From Variovorax sp. OK212 (GTDB lineage: Bacteria; Pseudomonadota; Gammaproteobacteria; Burkholderiales; Burkholderiaceae_C), in assembly GCF_900112425.1 (NCBI RefSeq), contig NZ_FOLP01000001.1, forward strand, positions 1,154,082 to 1,218,081: a stretch of 64,000 nucleotides of DNA, read 5' to 3'. Numbering within the stretch: the first letter of the stretch is position 1; every line of letters starts with the position of its first letter. The notes under the pieces were generated by a model, which saw only the letters and a list, made by a program, of their open reading frames with translations, searched no databases and was not told the DNA's origin. The position numbers were made by a program, and so were the translations under genes. Below are positions 55,800 to 64,000 of the stretch, one piece after another.

Positions 55800-56774
55800 G
55801 TGATCGACTGGTTGACGGACATCTTTTCGGCCATGCAAGGCTGGTTCTTCGAAACCGTGGTGCAACCGCTGGTCTTCGCGGTGGGCCTGGGCGGCTGGAC
55901 CGAGGACGCCTTCGACGCCACCGGCTGGCTGCTGGTCGGCGCCATCCAGATCGTGGTGCTGATCGCGGTCATCGGCCCGCTGCAGCGCTGGCGCTCGGTG
56001 GAACCGGTGGTCGACCGGCACGCCATCCGCATCGACGTGCTCTACACGCTGATCCACCGGCTCGGCCTGTTCCGGCTGGCCATCTTCTTCACGCTGCAGC
56101 CCTTCTTCGACGACGCCATGGGCGGCCTGCGCACGGCGGGGTGGGGCACCTTCCACCTCGACGAGGTGTGGCCCGGCGTGACCGACGTGCCAGTGCTCGC
56201 CTTTGCCATCTACCTGGTGGTGCTCGACTTCGTCGGCTACTGGATCCACCGCGGCCAGCACCAGTTCAACTGGTGGTGGGGGCTGCATTCGCTGCACCAC
56301 TCGCAGCGCCAGATGACCATGTGGAGCGACGACCGCAACCACCTGCTGGACGACATCGTGCACGACACGCTGATCGTGGTCGTGGCGCAGCTCATCGGCG
56401 TGGCGCCGGGGCAGTTCATCGCCTTCGTCGCGTTCACGCAGCTCAGCGAGAGCCTGCAGCACGCCAACCTGCGGCTGAGCTTCGGCGGCCTTGGCGAGCG
56501 GCTGTGGATCAGCCCGCGCTTCCACCGGCTGCACCACAGCATCGGCCTGGGCCACGAGTCGAACGGCAAGAGCACGCTCGGCGGCCACAACTTCGGCGTG
56601 CTGCTGCCGTGGTGGGACATGATGTTCGGCACCGCCAACTTCGAGAACCGCTACGACCCCACGGGCATCCGCGACCAGGTCGAACCCGGCGGCGACGGCC
56701 GCGTGCGCGAGTACGGGCGCGGCTTCTGGGCGCAGCAGTGGCTCGGCCTGAAGCGAATGGTCGGTCGCGGCTGA
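55800..56774 (+). CDS. sterol desaturase/fatty acid hydroxylase-family membrane protein
   Basis: A 324-residue membrane protein starting with GTG 55800. The non-haem di-iron histidine clusters are visible: YWIHRGQHQFNWWWGLHSLH followed by HSQRQM, DDRNHLLDD, and FHRLHHSIGLGHE with GGHNFG. Four to five hydrophobic segments precede and surround them. These enzymes hydroxylate or desaturate lipids, sterols or hopanoids; lipid A or ornithine-lipid hydroxylation is a reasonable guess. It lies 10 nt after the deacetylase, so the two may share an operon. Confidence 0.85.
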   Translation: MIDWLTDIFSAMQGWFFETVVQPLVFAVGLGGWTEDAFDATGWLLVGAIQIVVLIAVIGPLQRWRSVEPVVDRHAIRIDVLYTLIHRLGLFRLAIFFTLQPFFDDAMGGLRTAGWGTFHLDEVWPGVTDVPVLAFAIYLVVLDFVGYWIHRGQHQFNWWWGLHSLHHSQRQMTMWSDDRNHLLDDIVHDTLIVVVAQLIGVAPGQFIAFVAFTQLSESLQHANLRLSFGGLGERLWISPRFHRLHHSIGLGHESNGKSTLGGHNFGVLLPWWDMMFGTANFENRYDPTGIRDQVEPGGDGRVREYGRGFWAQQWLGLKRMVGRG

Positions 56775-56824
56775 GGGGCTCCGGCCCCTGACAGCCTCGC
56801 CCGAGGCGTTATCCTCGCTGCCTC

Positions 56825-57721
56825 ATGCGCCTGCTCCTCGACTCCTTCTGGCGCGCGGTCGCGTATTGCATGCTGCCGCGCGTGATCGTGCTGTCGCTCC
56901 TGCCGTTGGGCCTGATGGTGGTGCTGGCCGCCGGGCTCGGGTACTTCTTCTGGGATGGCGCGGTGGCCTGGACGCACGGCGCACTCGACGCCTGGCCGCT
57001 GCTCTCGAGCTTCTGGGCCTGGATCGGCCGTCTGTTCTCCGGCGACATCACGAGCGTGCTCGCGCCGATGGTCGTGGTGCTGGCGGCCACGCCGCTGATC
57101 GTGGTGATCTGCCTGCTCATCGTGGCCGGCTTCATGGCGCCGGCGCTCACCAAGCTGGTGGCCGAACGGCGCTTTCCCTCGCTCGAGCAGAAGAAGGGCG
57201 CCTCTTTCTTCGGCAGCGTGATGCGCTCGCTCGGCGTCACGGTGCTGGCACTGGTTGCACTGGTGGTGTCGATGCCGCTGTGGCTCATTCCGCCGCTGGT
57301 GCTCATTCTTCCGCCGCTGATCTGGGGCTGGCTAACCTACCGCGTGATGAGCTTCGACGCGCTGGCAGAGCATGCCAACCCCGAGGAGCGCGCCGCGCTG
57401 ATTCGCGCGCACCGTGTGCCGCTCTTGTGCGTCGGCGTGCTGTGCGGCTACCTGGGCGCCGCGCCGAGCATCGTCTGGGCGTCGGGGTTGCTGTTTGCCG
57501 CCGCCTTCTTCGTGCTGGTGCCGATCGCCATCTGGATCTACACACTGGTCTTCGCCTTCTCGGCGCTCTGGTTCGCCCACTACTGCCTCGACGCGCTCGC
57601 GCAACTGCGCGCGCAGCGCGCGGCGGCCGCGGCGTCGGGCGCGGCCGGCATGCCGGCCCTGGAGGCCGCGCAGACCGCGCAAGCCAACCGGGCCGCTCTT
57701 TCTCAATGGGGTTCACCATGA
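56825..57721 (+). CDS. EI24-domain (CysZ-like) inner-membrane protein
   Basis: A 298-residue protein with five to six hydrophobic segments and the EI24 signature (LLDSFWRAVAYCMLPRVIVL at the N-terminus, YRVMSFDALAEHANPEERAA in the middle). E. coli CysZ, a sulfate channel, belongs to this family, but most relatives are uncharacterised. The stop overlaps the start of the CinA-like gene (ATGA), so these two are translationally coupled. A C-terminal Ala-rich tail is cytoplasmic. Confidence 0.82.
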   Translation: MRLLLDSFWRAVAYCMLPRVIVLSLLPLGLMVVLAAGLGYFFWDGAVAWTHGALDAWPLLSSFWAWIGRLFSGDITSVLAPMVVVLAATPLIVVICLLIVAGFMAPALTKLVAERRFPSLEQKKGASFFGSVMRSLGVTVLALVALVVSMPLWLIPPLVLILPPLIWGWLTYRVMSFDALAEHANPEERAALIRAHRVPLLCVGVLCGYLGAAPSIVWASGLLFAAAFFVLVPIAIWIYTLVFAFSALWFAHYCLDALAQLRAQRAAAAASGAAGMPALEAAQTAQANRAALSQWGSP

Positions 57722-58518
57722 CACGCGCATTCGGTCTCATCGTCGTCGGCGACGAGATTCTTTCCGGCAAGCGGGCCGACAAGCACATGGCCAAGGTCAT
57801 CGAGCTGCTCGCCGCGCGCGGCCTGCAGCTGAGTTGGGCCGAGTACGTCGGCGACGAGCCGGCGCGCATCACCGCCGCGCTTGCCCGCGCCTTCGCCTCG
57901 GGCGACATCGTCTTCTCGACCGGCGGCATCGGTGCCACGCCCGACGACCACACCCGCCAGTGCGCGGCCAAGGCGCTGGGCGTGCCGCTCGCGCTGCACC
58001 CCGAGGCCGAGCTGCTGATCCGCGAGCGCATGCAGGACACGGCGCGCGAGCAGGGCGTGCCCTACGAGCCCGACCGGTCGGACAATGTGCACCGGCTCAA
58101 CATGGGCGTGTTTCCGCAGGGCGCCGCGCTCATTCACAACCCGTACAACAAGATCCCCGGCTTCAGCGTCGGCGACGTGCATTTCGTGCCGGGTTTCCCG
58201 GTCATGGCCTGGCCGATGGTCGAGTCCGTGCTCGACGGCCGCTACGCCGATCTTTTCACCCGAAACGCGGTCGCCGAGAAGTCCGTGATCGTTTTCGGTG
58301 CCATGGAAGCCACCCTGACCCCGCTGATGCAGGCCATCGAAGACCAGCACGCCGGCATCAAGGTGTTCAGCCTGCCGAGCGTCGATCACCCCGAATATGG
58401 CCGTCATATCGAGCTGGGCGTGAAGGGCGACCCCGGTCGGCTCGATGCGGCCTATGCGCAGCTGATCGAAGGCCTGCACGGTTTCGATGCGAAGCTTGGC
58501 CCTGAATTGGTGCGTTAA
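57718..58518 (+). CDS. CinA-like/MoaB-Mog-fold molybdopterin-binding domain protein
   Basis: A 266-residue protein whose first 170 residues are the MoCF_biosynth fold: LIVVGDEILSGKRADKHMAK, DIVFSTGGIGATPDDHT and NPYNKIPGFSVGDVHFVPGF. This is the N-terminal domain of CinA without the C-terminal nicotinamide-nucleotide amidase domain. Stand-alone members lack a firm function; nucleotide-pyrophosphatase activity is possible. Its 3' end overlaps a candidate NtrC site of the glnA control region. Confidence 0.82.
   Translation: MTRAFGLIVVGDEILSGKRADKHMAKVIELLAARGLQLSWAEYVGDEPARITAALARAFASGDIVFSTGGIGATPDDHTRQCAAKALGVPLALHPEAELLIRERMQDTAREQGVPYEPDRSDNVHRLNMGVFPQGAALIHNPYNKIPGFSVGDVHFVPGFPVMAWPMVESVLDGRYADLFTRNAVAEKSVIVFGAMEATLTPLMQAIEDQHAGIKVFSLPSVDHPEYGRHIELGVKGDPGRLDAAYAQLIEGLHGFDAKLGPELVR
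58499..58513 (+). promoter_or_regulatory. candidate NtrC-binding site 1 of glnA
   Basis: GCCCTGAATTGGTGC matches the enterobacterial NtrC box GCACYA-N3-TRGTGC with two mismatches. It lies inside the last codons of the CinA-like gene, about 122 nt upstream of the predicted glnA start site. Confidence 0.6.
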
Positions 58519-58526
58519 TTTCAATC

Positions 58527-58541
58527 GCACCAAAATAGGGA
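58527..58541 (+). promoter_or_regulatory. candidate NtrC-binding site 2 of glnA
   Basis: GCACCAAAATAGGGA matches the same NtrC box with two mismatches. Its centre is 28 nt from site 1 (about -94), close to the three-turn spacing of paired NtrC sites at glnA in E. coli. The strong half-sites of both boxes form a perfect outer inverted repeat TTGGTGCG/CGCACCAA (58507-58533). Confidence 0.6.
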
Positions 58542-58601
58542 ATTACTGCCTTTATTTGGGGTTTGCGGCGTTCACCAAAGCCTCATCGCCTGAGGTGACA
58601 A

Positions 58602-58617
58602 TGGCACAGAAACTGCA
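58602..58617 (+). promoter_or_regulatory. sigma-54 (RpoN) promoter of glnA
   Basis: TGGCACAGAAACTGCA fits the sigma-54 consensus TGGCACR-N4-TTGCW with one mismatch (C for the first T), with the GG and GC dinucleotides at the correct ten-base spacing. Transcription would start near 58628, 37 nt before glnA. Confidence 0.8.
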
Positions 58618-58664
58618 TCCCTCGTCCCCGTATTCCTAACCACCATCCAACTCAGGAGAAACTG

Positions 58665-60080
58665 ATGGCAAAGACCGTCGCCGATGTACTCAAGCTCGTC
58701 AAGGAAAACGAGGTCAAGTTCGTCGACTTCCGCTTCACCGACACCCGCGGCAAAGAGCAGCACGTGACCGTGCCCGTGTCTCATTTCGATGAAGACAAAT
58801 TCACCTCGGGCCACGCATTCGACGGCTCGTCCATCGCCGGCTGGAAGGGGATCGAAGCTTCGGACATGCAGCTCATGCCCGACCCGAATACCGCGAACAT
58901 CGATCCGTTCTTCGAAGAGACGACGATGATCCTGACCTGCGACGTCATCGACCCCGCCGACGGCAAGGCCTACGAGCGCGACCCGCGTTCGCTCGCCAAG
59001 CGCGCGGAAGCCTACATGAAGGCTTCGGGCCTGGGCGACACCGCTTTCTTCGGTCCGGAACCCGAATTCTTCGTGTTCGACGGCGTTCGCTGGAAGAACG
59101 ACATGTCGGGCTGCTTCGTGAAGATCGACTCCGAAGAAGCCTCGTGGAACACCGACAAGGAATACGAACACGGCAACACCGGCCATCGTCCGGCGGTCAA
59201 GGGCGGCTACTTCCCGGTTCCCCCGGTCGACAGCTTCCAGGACATGCGTTCGGAAATGTGCCTGGTGCTCGAATCGCTCGGCATCCCGGTCGAAGTGCAT
59301 CACCATGAAGTGGCCAACGCCGGCCAGATGGAACTCGGCACCAAGTTCAGCACGCTGGTCCAGCGCGCCGACTGGGTCCAGTTGCAGAAGTACGTGATCC
59401 ACAACGTGGCCCACGCCTACGGCAAGACCGCCACCTTCATGCCCAAGCCCATCGTCGGCGACAACGGCTCCGGCATGCACGTGCACCAGTCGGTCTGGAA
59501 GGACGGCAAGAACCTGTTCGCAGGCGACGGCTACGCCGGCCTGAGCGACTTCGCTCTGCACTACATCGGCGGCATCATCAAGCACGCACGTGCCCTGAAC
59601 GCCATCACGAACCCCGGCACCAACAGCTACAAGCGCCTGGTCCCCGGCTTCGAAGCCCCGGTGAAGCTGGCCTACTCGGCCAAGAACCGCTCGGCCTCGA
59701 TCCGCATTCCGTTCGTGGCCAACCCCAAGGGCCGCCGCGTCGAAGCGCGCTTCCCCGATCCGCTGATGAACCCGTACCTGGGCTTCGCCGCGCTGCTGAT
59801 GGCCGGCCTCGACGGCGTGGAAAACAAGATCCATCCGGGCGAAGCCGCCAGCAAGGACCTGTACCACCTGCCGCCGGAAGAAGACGCGCTGATCCCGACC
59901 GTGTGCCACAGCCTCGACCAGGCCCTGGAATACCTGGACAAGGACCGTGCGTTCCTGACCAAGGGCGGCGTGTTCACCGATGCCTACATCGACGCGTACA
60001 TCGAACTGAAGATGCAGGAAGTCACGCGCTTCCGCATGGCGACGCACCCCGTCGAGTTCGACATGTACTACTCGCTGTAA
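58665..60080 (+). CDS. glnA: glutamine synthetase, type I
   Basis: A 471-residue GSI enzyme: [39 protein letters not shown], metal-site [43 protein letters not shown], and [18 protein letters not shown]. The adenylylation loop Tyr is in [10 protein letters not shown], so inactivation by GlnE is expected. It makes glutamine from glutamate and ammonium. RBS AGGAG precedes ATG 58665. A sigma-54 promoter with paired NtrC sites lies ahead of it and ntrBC behind. Confidence 0.98.
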   Translation: MAKTVADVLKLVKENEVKFVDFRFTDTRGKEQHVTVPVSHFDEDKFTSGHAFDGSSIAGWKGIEASDMQLMPDPNTANIDPFFEETTMILTCDVIDPADGKAYERDPRSLAKRAEAYMKASGLGDTAFFGPEPEFFVFDGVRWKNDMSGCFVKIDSEEASWNTDKEYEHGNTGHRPAVKGGYFPVPPVDSFQDMRSEMCLVLESLGIPVEVHHHEVANAGQMELGTKFSTLVQRADWVQLQKYVIHNVAHAYGKTATFMPKPIVGDNGSGMHVHQSVWKDGKNLFAGDGYAGLSDFALHYIGGIIKHARALNAITNPGTNSYKRLVPGFEAPVKLAYSAKNRSASIRIPFVANPKGRRVEARFPDPLMNPYLGFAALLMAGLDGVENKIHPGEAASKDLYHLPPEEDALIPTVCHSLDQALEYLDKDRAFLTKGGVFTDAYIDAYIELKMQEVTRFRMATHPVEFDMYYSL

Positions 60081-60132
60081 TCGCCACGGCGACGCAGCCA
60101 TTCCCCTCGGCCTTCCGAGGGGATGTAAGTCG

Positions 60133-60158
60133 AAAGGACGGCCTCGGCCGTCCTTTTT
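60133..60158 (+). terminator. intrinsic terminator after glnA
   Basis: Stem AAAGGACGG/CCGTCCTTT with extra inner pairing (60133-60156), ending in TTTTT. It is about 53 nt after the glnA stop. Partial read-through could still feed ntrBC. Confidence 0.85.
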
Positions 60159-60238
60159 CATGGGGGCGGAACATCTTGTCACCAGTGGCGTCGAATTGCA
60201 CGAAAATGCGCCTTTGTCGCGCCATCCACCCGATACAC

Positions 60239-60745
60239 ATGAAGACTGCTTCTCTCATTTTCCTGGCCGCATCCCTGATCGCGCTGCCGGCGCTCGCGCA
60301 AGAACGCGTCTGGCGCTGCGGCAACGAATACACCAACAACGCCTCCGTGGCCCAGCAAAAGGGCTGCAAGCTGCTCGAAGGCGGCAACGTGACGGTCGTG
60401 CAAGGCACCAAGCCTTCGGGCGGCGGCTCCGCATCGTCGTCGGGCTCTTCCGCGGCGCGTGCGCCGGCCGGCAGCCCGCGCGTCGAAGGCGTCGACCAGC
60501 GTGCCCGCGACGGCGAGGCGCGCTCGGTGCTCGAGTCCGAGCTCAAGAAGGCCGAGTCGCGCCAGGCCGAGCTGCAGAAGGAATACAACAACGGCGAGCC
60601 CGAGAAGCAGGGCAGCGAAGGCAAGAACTACCAGAAGTACCTGGACCGTGTTGCCGAAATGAAGGCCGAGCTGGCGCGCAACGAGAGCGACATCGCCGGC
60701 ATCCGCCGCGAAATCGGCCGCCTGCCCGTCAAGCAGCCCCAATAA
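60239..60745 (+). CDS. DUF4124-like exported coiled-coil protein
   Basis: A 168-residue protein: signal peptide MKTASLIFLAASLIALPALA, a short Cys-paired WRCGNEYTNNASVAQQKGCK region resembling DUF4124, a Gly/Ser linker and a charged helical part (SVLESELKKAESRQAELQKE, KYLDRVAEMKAELARNESDI) with heptad character. Function unknown. The unrelated-looking gene sits between glnA and ntrB, one base before the ntrB start. Confidence 0.78.
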   Translation: MKTASLIFLAASLIALPALAQERVWRCGNEYTNNASVAQQKGCKLLEGGNVTVVQGTKPSGGGSASSSGSSAARAPAGSPRVEGVDQRARDGEARSVLESELKKAESRQAELQKEYNNGEPEKQGSEGKNYQKYLDRVAEMKAELARNESDIAGIRREIGRLPVKQPQ

Positions 60746-60746
60746 C

Positions 60747-61826
60747 ATGGTGTTCGGGAAGAAGGCGAACGGCGCCAACCTGCGCTTCCAGTCCTTCGAC
60801 CTGCTGTCCACGCTGATCGCGGTGGTCAACAGCGACGGCTCCGTGCTGTTTGCCAATGCAGGTCTCGAAGACGCACTGGGCACTTCGCGGCGCACGCTCG
60901 AGGGTTCCCAGTTCGGCGCATGTTTCCATGAGCCGCAGGTGCTGCGCACGGCCCTCGACGGCGCCAGCAGCAACGACTTTGCAACGCTGCGCTACGAGGC
61001 CTTTTTGCGCCGCGTGAACCACGAGCTGATGCCGGTGCAGGTGACGCTGGCGCACGGCGACAAGAAGGGCGAACTCATCATCGAGATGTCGCCGCTGGAG
61101 CAGCAGGTGCGCCAGGACCGCGAGGAGCGCCTCATCGACCAGGCGCAGGCCAACAAGGAACTCATCCGCAACCTCGCGCACGAGATCAAGAACCCGCTGG
61201 GCGGCATCCGCGGCGCGGCGCAGCTGCTTCAGATGGAGGTCGAGTCGCGCGACCTCATCGAATACACCCAGGTCATCATCCACGAGGCCGACCGGCTGCA
61301 GACGCTGGTCGACCGGCTGCTGGCGCCGCACCGGCGCCCGCACGTGGTGGGCGACGTGAACATCCACGAGGTGTGCGAGCGCGTGCGCTCCGTCATCCTC
61401 GCGGAGTTCCCGCGCGACCTGCACATCGAGCGCGACTTCGACGTCTCGATCCCCGAGTTTCGCGGCGACCGCGAGCAGCTCATCCAGGCCACGCTGAACA
61501 TCGCGCACAACGCGGCGCAGGCGCTGGCCGAGCGGCGCGCGGCGGGCGATGCGCAGATCACTTTCAAGACGCGGGTGGCCCGCCAGGTGATCTTCAACAA
61601 GCAGTGGTATCGACTGGCACTGGAATTGCATGTCATTGACAATGGACCGGGTGTGCCGGACACGATCAAGGACCGCATCTTCTATCCGCTCGTTTCGGGC
61701 AGGGAAGGCGGGACCGGGCTGGGATTGACGCTCGCACAAACTTTTGTGCAACAGCATCACGGCGTGATCGAGTGCGACAGCGTCCCGGGCCGAACCGATT
61801 TCAAGATATTGATACCGCTGCCCTAG
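60747..61826 (+). CDS. ntrB: nitrogen regulation sensor histidine kinase NtrB
   Basis: A 359-residue soluble histidine kinase: PAS domain (about residues 15-130, LLSTLIAVVNSDGSVLFANA), dimerisation/phosphoacceptor helix with His145 in IRNLAHEIKNPLGGIRG, and HATPase (ATLNIAHNAAQAL, DNGPGVPDTIKDRIFYP, GGTGLGLTLAQTFV). No transmembrane segment, as for NtrB. It phosphorylates NtrC under nitrogen shortage and is controlled by PII. Followed by ntrC after 27 nt. Confidence 0.94.
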   Translation: MVFGKKANGANLRFQSFDLLSTLIAVVNSDGSVLFANAGLEDALGTSRRTLEGSQFGACFHEPQVLRTALDGASSNDFATLRYEAFLRRVNHELMPVQVTLAHGDKKGELIIEMSPLEQQVRQDREERLIDQAQANKELIRNLAHEIKNPLGGIRGAAQLLQMEVESRDLIEYTQVIIHEADRLQTLVDRLLAPHRRPHVVGDVNIHEVCERVRSVILAEFPRDLHIERDFDVSIPEFRGDREQLIQATLNIAHNAAQALAERRAAGDAQITFKTRVARQVIFNKQWYRLALELHVIDNGPGVPDTIKDRIFYPLVSGREGGTGLGLTLAQTFVQQHHGVIECDSVPGRTDFKILIPLP

Positions 61827-61853
61827 CGCAGCACCCGGCAACAGAGGAGATGC

Positions 61854-63395
61854 ATGAAGCCGATCTGGATAGTTGATGACGACCAATCGATTCGCTTCGT
61901 GCTCGAGAAGGCTCTGCTGCGCGAAGACCTCCCGACACGCAGCTTCACGAACACGCGCGAAGTGCTTGCCGCACTCGAACAGGCCGCCGACGACGAACAG
62001 CAGGGGCCGCAGGTCCTGGTGAGCGACATCCGCATGCCCGGCGGCTCCGGGCTCGACCTGCTCGACAAGATCAAGGCCAAGCACCCCGGCCTGCCCGTCA
62101 TCATCATGACGGCGTTCTCCGACCTCGACAGCGCCGTCTCGGCCTTCCAGGGCGGCGCCTTCGAATACCTGCCCAAGCCCTTCGACCTGCCGCGCGCGGT
62201 CGAACTCATCCGCCGCGCCGTCGACGAGAGCCAGCGCGAGGAAGTCGCCGAAGAGCGCATGGTCGCCGCGCCCGAGATGCTCGGCCAGGCCCCCGCCATG
62301 CAGGACGTGTTCCGCGCCATCGGCCGACTCTCGCAGAGCAACGTCACGGTGCTCATCACCGGCGAATCGGGCTCGGGCAAGGAACTGGTCGCACGCGCGC
62401 TGCACAAGCACTCGCCGCGCGCCAACGGCCCGTTCGTGGCCATCAACACCGCCGCCATTCCGAAGGACCTGCTCGAGAGCGAACTCTTCGGCCATGAGCG
62501 CGGCGCCTTCACCGGCGCGCAGACCATGCGCCGCGGCCGCTTCGAGCAGGCCGAGGGCGGCACGCTGTTCCTCGACGAAATCGGCGACATGCCCTTCGAC
62601 CTGCAGACGCGCCTGCTGCGCGTGCTGAGCGACGGCCATTTCTACCGCGTGGGCGGGCACAACTCGGTCAAGGCCAATGTGCGCGTGATCGCGGCGACCC
62701 ACCAGGACCTAGAGCAGCGCGTCAAGCTCGGCGGCTTCCGCGAAGACTTGTTCCACCGCCTCAACGTGATCCGCCTGCGCCTGCCGGCATTGCGCGAACG
62801 CGGCGAAGACGTGCCCGCGCTCACGCGCCACTTCCTGCAGGTGAGCGCGCGTCAGCTCGGCGTGGAGCCCAAGCGCATTTCCGATGCGGCGCTGGCCAAG
62901 CTCGCGGCCTTCAGCTTCCCCGGCAACGTGCGCCAGCTCGAGAACATCTGCCACTGGCTGACGGTGATGGCGCCGGCGCAACTGATCGAAGCCAAGGACC
63001 TGCCGCCCGAAGTGATGGCCGGCGGTGCCGAGGTTCATGCGCCCATCCATGCGCCCGAGGCTCTGGCTGCCGCGCCGGTTCCGGCACCGCATCAACCGAT
63101 GGCCTCGCCGCCGGTGGCGGGCGGCGAAGCGGCGCCTGCCGCGCATGCCGTCGCCGAAACCGCCGAAGCCCACGCGGGCGTCAGCAGCTGGGAGAGCGGC
63201 CTCGAGGTCGAGGCCCAGGCGCTGCTGGCGGCCGGCCGCACCGACGTCTGGGACGTGCTCTCGCGCCGCTTCGAGTCGAGGCTGATCCTCACGGCGCTGG
63301 CCAACACGCGGGGCCGCCGCATCGAGGCCGCGCAGAAGCTGGGCATCGGGCGCAACACCATCACCCGGAAGATCCAGGAACTCGGCATCGAATGA
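61854..63395 (+). CDS. ntrC: nitrogen regulation response regulator NtrC
   Basis: A 513-residue sigma-54 activator: receiver with WIVDDDQSIRFVLEKALLRE and phosphoacceptor Asp58 in VSDIRMPGGSG, AAA+ domain with Walker A GESGSGKELVARALH, GAFTGA loop and GGTLFLDEIGDMP, and a Fis-type HTH (GRRIEAAQKLGIGRNTITRK). A Pro/Ala-rich linker of about 40 residues (near 395-440) makes it longer than usual. It should act at the glnA sigma-54 promoter at 58602. RBS GAGGAG precedes ATG 61854. Confidence 0.96.
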   Translation: MKPIWIVDDDQSIRFVLEKALLREDLPTRSFTNTREVLAALEQAADDEQQGPQVLVSDIRMPGGSGLDLLDKIKAKHPGLPVIIMTAFSDLDSAVSAFQGGAFEYLPKPFDLPRAVELIRRAVDESQREEVAEERMVAAPEMLGQAPAMQDVFRAIGRLSQSNVTVLITGESGSGKELVARALHKHSPRANGPFVAINTAAIPKDLLESELFGHERGAFTGAQTMRRGRFEQAEGGTLFLDEIGDMPFDLQTRLLRVLSDGHFYRVGGHNSVKANVRVIAATHQDLEQRVKLGGFREDLFHRLNVIRLRLPALRERGEDVPALTRHFLQVSARQLGVEPKRISDAALAKLAAFSFPGNVRQLENICHWLTVMAPAQLIEAKDLPPEVMAGGAEVHAPIHAPEALAAAPVPAPHQPMASPPVAGGEAAPAAHAVAETAEAHAGVSSWESGLEVEAQALLAAGRTDVWDVLSRRFESRLILTALANTRGRRIEAAQKLGIGRNTITRKIQELGIE

Positions 63396-63419
63396 AAAAG
63401 GCCCTCAGGGCCTTTTTTC
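63395..63419. terminator. bidirectional intrinsic terminator between ntrC and the next gene
   Basis: Stem AAAAGGCCC/GGGCCTTTT (63396-63404 and 63408-63416), loop TCA, flanked by A5 on the left and a T6 run on the right. It can stop ntrC and, on the other strand, the convergent lipoprotein gene. Confidence 0.88.
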
Positions 63420-63468
63420 TTTTGGAGCGCTTCCTTCTTCCTGTCGACCTGCCGACCTGTCGTTCTGT

Positions 63469-63996
63469 CTATCTGCTGCGCTGCCCCAGCGTCAGCGAGT
63501 CGATCTGGAAGTTGCCGCTCTTGTCCCAGAGCCACGTGTCCACGTAGGTGTGCGCGCCCAGCTTGCCCGGGCTGGGCAGCGGCGACGTGGCCTTGATCAG
63601 CTCCGCGATCATCGGCGCCACCTCCGGCGCGTGGCTCGGCGTGCGGCTGAAGCCCACGCGGACCACCTTGCCGGTCGCGTCGATGTCGGTCTCGACCACC
63701 ACCACCGCATACACCAGCGGCGGAATCTTGCCCTTGTAGATGCGGCTGGCGTACTTGTTGTAGATGTGGCGCGCGCCGATCTTGCGGTAGGCCCGCACTG
63801 CGGGCGTCTGCGCGGTGATCAGCCGCACGGTGGCCACCTCGCGCCCGCTGCTCGACGCTTCGTCGGCAGGCGATTCCGAAGTGGCCGCCGTACCGCTTTC
63901 CGCCTTGTCCGAAGGCTTCAGCAGCGAGCAGGCGGACAGCGCGAGCGCGGCCGCCACCCAAGCGAGGCGGCCTGCGGTGCGGGTGAGCGCGGCCAT
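63469..63996 (-). CDS. lipoprotein with TonB C-terminal-like domain
   Basis: A 175-residue protein. The signal ends in a lipobox-like ALALSACSLL, so it is probably a lipoprotein. After an acidic Ser/Ala linker comes a domain resembling the TonB C-terminus (VYAVVVVETDIDATGKVVRV, GFSRTPSHAPEVAPMIAELI), as seen in many periplasmic energy-transducer-like or binding proteins. It lacks a transmembrane and Pro-rich region, so it cannot act as a true TonB. The ATG at 63996 is only five bases from the window edge, so upstream context is unseen. Confidence 0.72.
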   Translation of the reverse strand: MAALTRTAGRLAWVAAALALSACSLLKPSDKAESGTAATSESPADEASSSGREVATVRLITAQTPAVRAYRKIGARHIYNKYASRIYKGKIPPLVYAVVVVETDIDATGKVVRVGFSRTPSHAPEVAPMIAELIKATSPLPSPGKLGAHTYVDTWLWDKSGNFQIDSLTLGQRSR

Positions 63997-64000
63997 CGGC

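Noticed and set aside
58507..58533. TTGGTGCG/CGCACCAA as a terminator of the CinA-like gene
   Set aside because: No T-run follows in either direction; better explained as the outer half-sites of two NtrC boxes.

Overview
The window reads as one continuous chromosomal segment of a high-GC betaproteobacterium, most likely Comamonadaceae and probably Variovorax. The basis is gene content and order: gyrA, a DUF2059 gene, serC, pheA, tyrA, an aroA-cmk fusion, rpsA, ihfB and lapAB in one direction, with ompA, ubiG, gph and ssrA divergent from gyrA. The tmRNA tag reads ANDERFALAA. I see no insertion sequence, prophage, CRISPR array, rRNA or tRNA, and no gene-free stretch over 300 bases.

Layout. (1) 1-1073: 3' part of an EgtB-type sulfoxide/selenoxide synthase, a SenA (selenoneine synthase) candidate. 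(2) 1133-5888: MFS transporter, beta-alanine:pyruvate-type aminotransferase with a divergent LysR regulator, and a GntR/FCD regulator. (3) 6128-14020: a branched-chain-type ABC importer (livJHMGF) followed by an M20 N-carbamoyl-amino-acid-type amidohydrolase, an M81/MlrC-like metallopeptidase and an NTF2-like protein. (4) 14089-23150: a GAF/Fis regulator without an AAA+ domain, divergent from a form II molybdenum hydroxylase operon (coxS, coxL, coxM, coxD, coxE, coxG, xdhC). (5) 23193-29351: Pha/Mrp-type Na+(K+)/H+ antiporter with fused subunits A and B. (6) 29429-32610: TRAP transporter dctPQM with the fluoride exporter crcB 10 nt behind it. (7) 32755-45576: a ComEA-like protein, then the gyrA-to-lapB housekeeping block on the minus strand. 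(8) 45801-48379: ompA, ubiG, gph and ssrA. (9) 48599-49437: small unknown genes around an excellent LexA box. (10) 49654-58518: methyltransferase with regulatory domain, gamma-glutamyltransferase, RsuA, beta-propeller protein, polysaccharide deacetylase, fatty acid hydroxylase, EI24 protein, CinA-like protein. (11) 58499-63395: nitrogen-control module glnA, ntrB and ntrC, with a sigma-54 promoter and two candidate NtrC sites ahead of glnA. (12) 63469-63996: lipoprotein with a TonB-C-like domain.

How the genes work together. Regions 2-4 look like an accessory catabolic segment. An imported nitrogenous compound could be oxidised by the Mo-hydroxylase, its carbamoyl or amide bonds cleaved by the M20/M81 pair, and an omega-amino acid transaminated. 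No substrate can be read from sequence, and the modules have separate regulators, so this is a hypothesis. The housekeeping block joins DNA topology, serine and aromatic amino acid synthesis, nucleotide synthesis, translation and LPS control in one direction, with many overlapping or closely spaced genes. Most promising for follow-up are the molybdenum hydroxylase/amidohydrolase segment, the SOS-box small genes, the structured rpsA leader, the fluoride-exporter/TRAP linkage, the SenA candidate and the glnA control region. All functions are read by eye from motifs; no database search was run.
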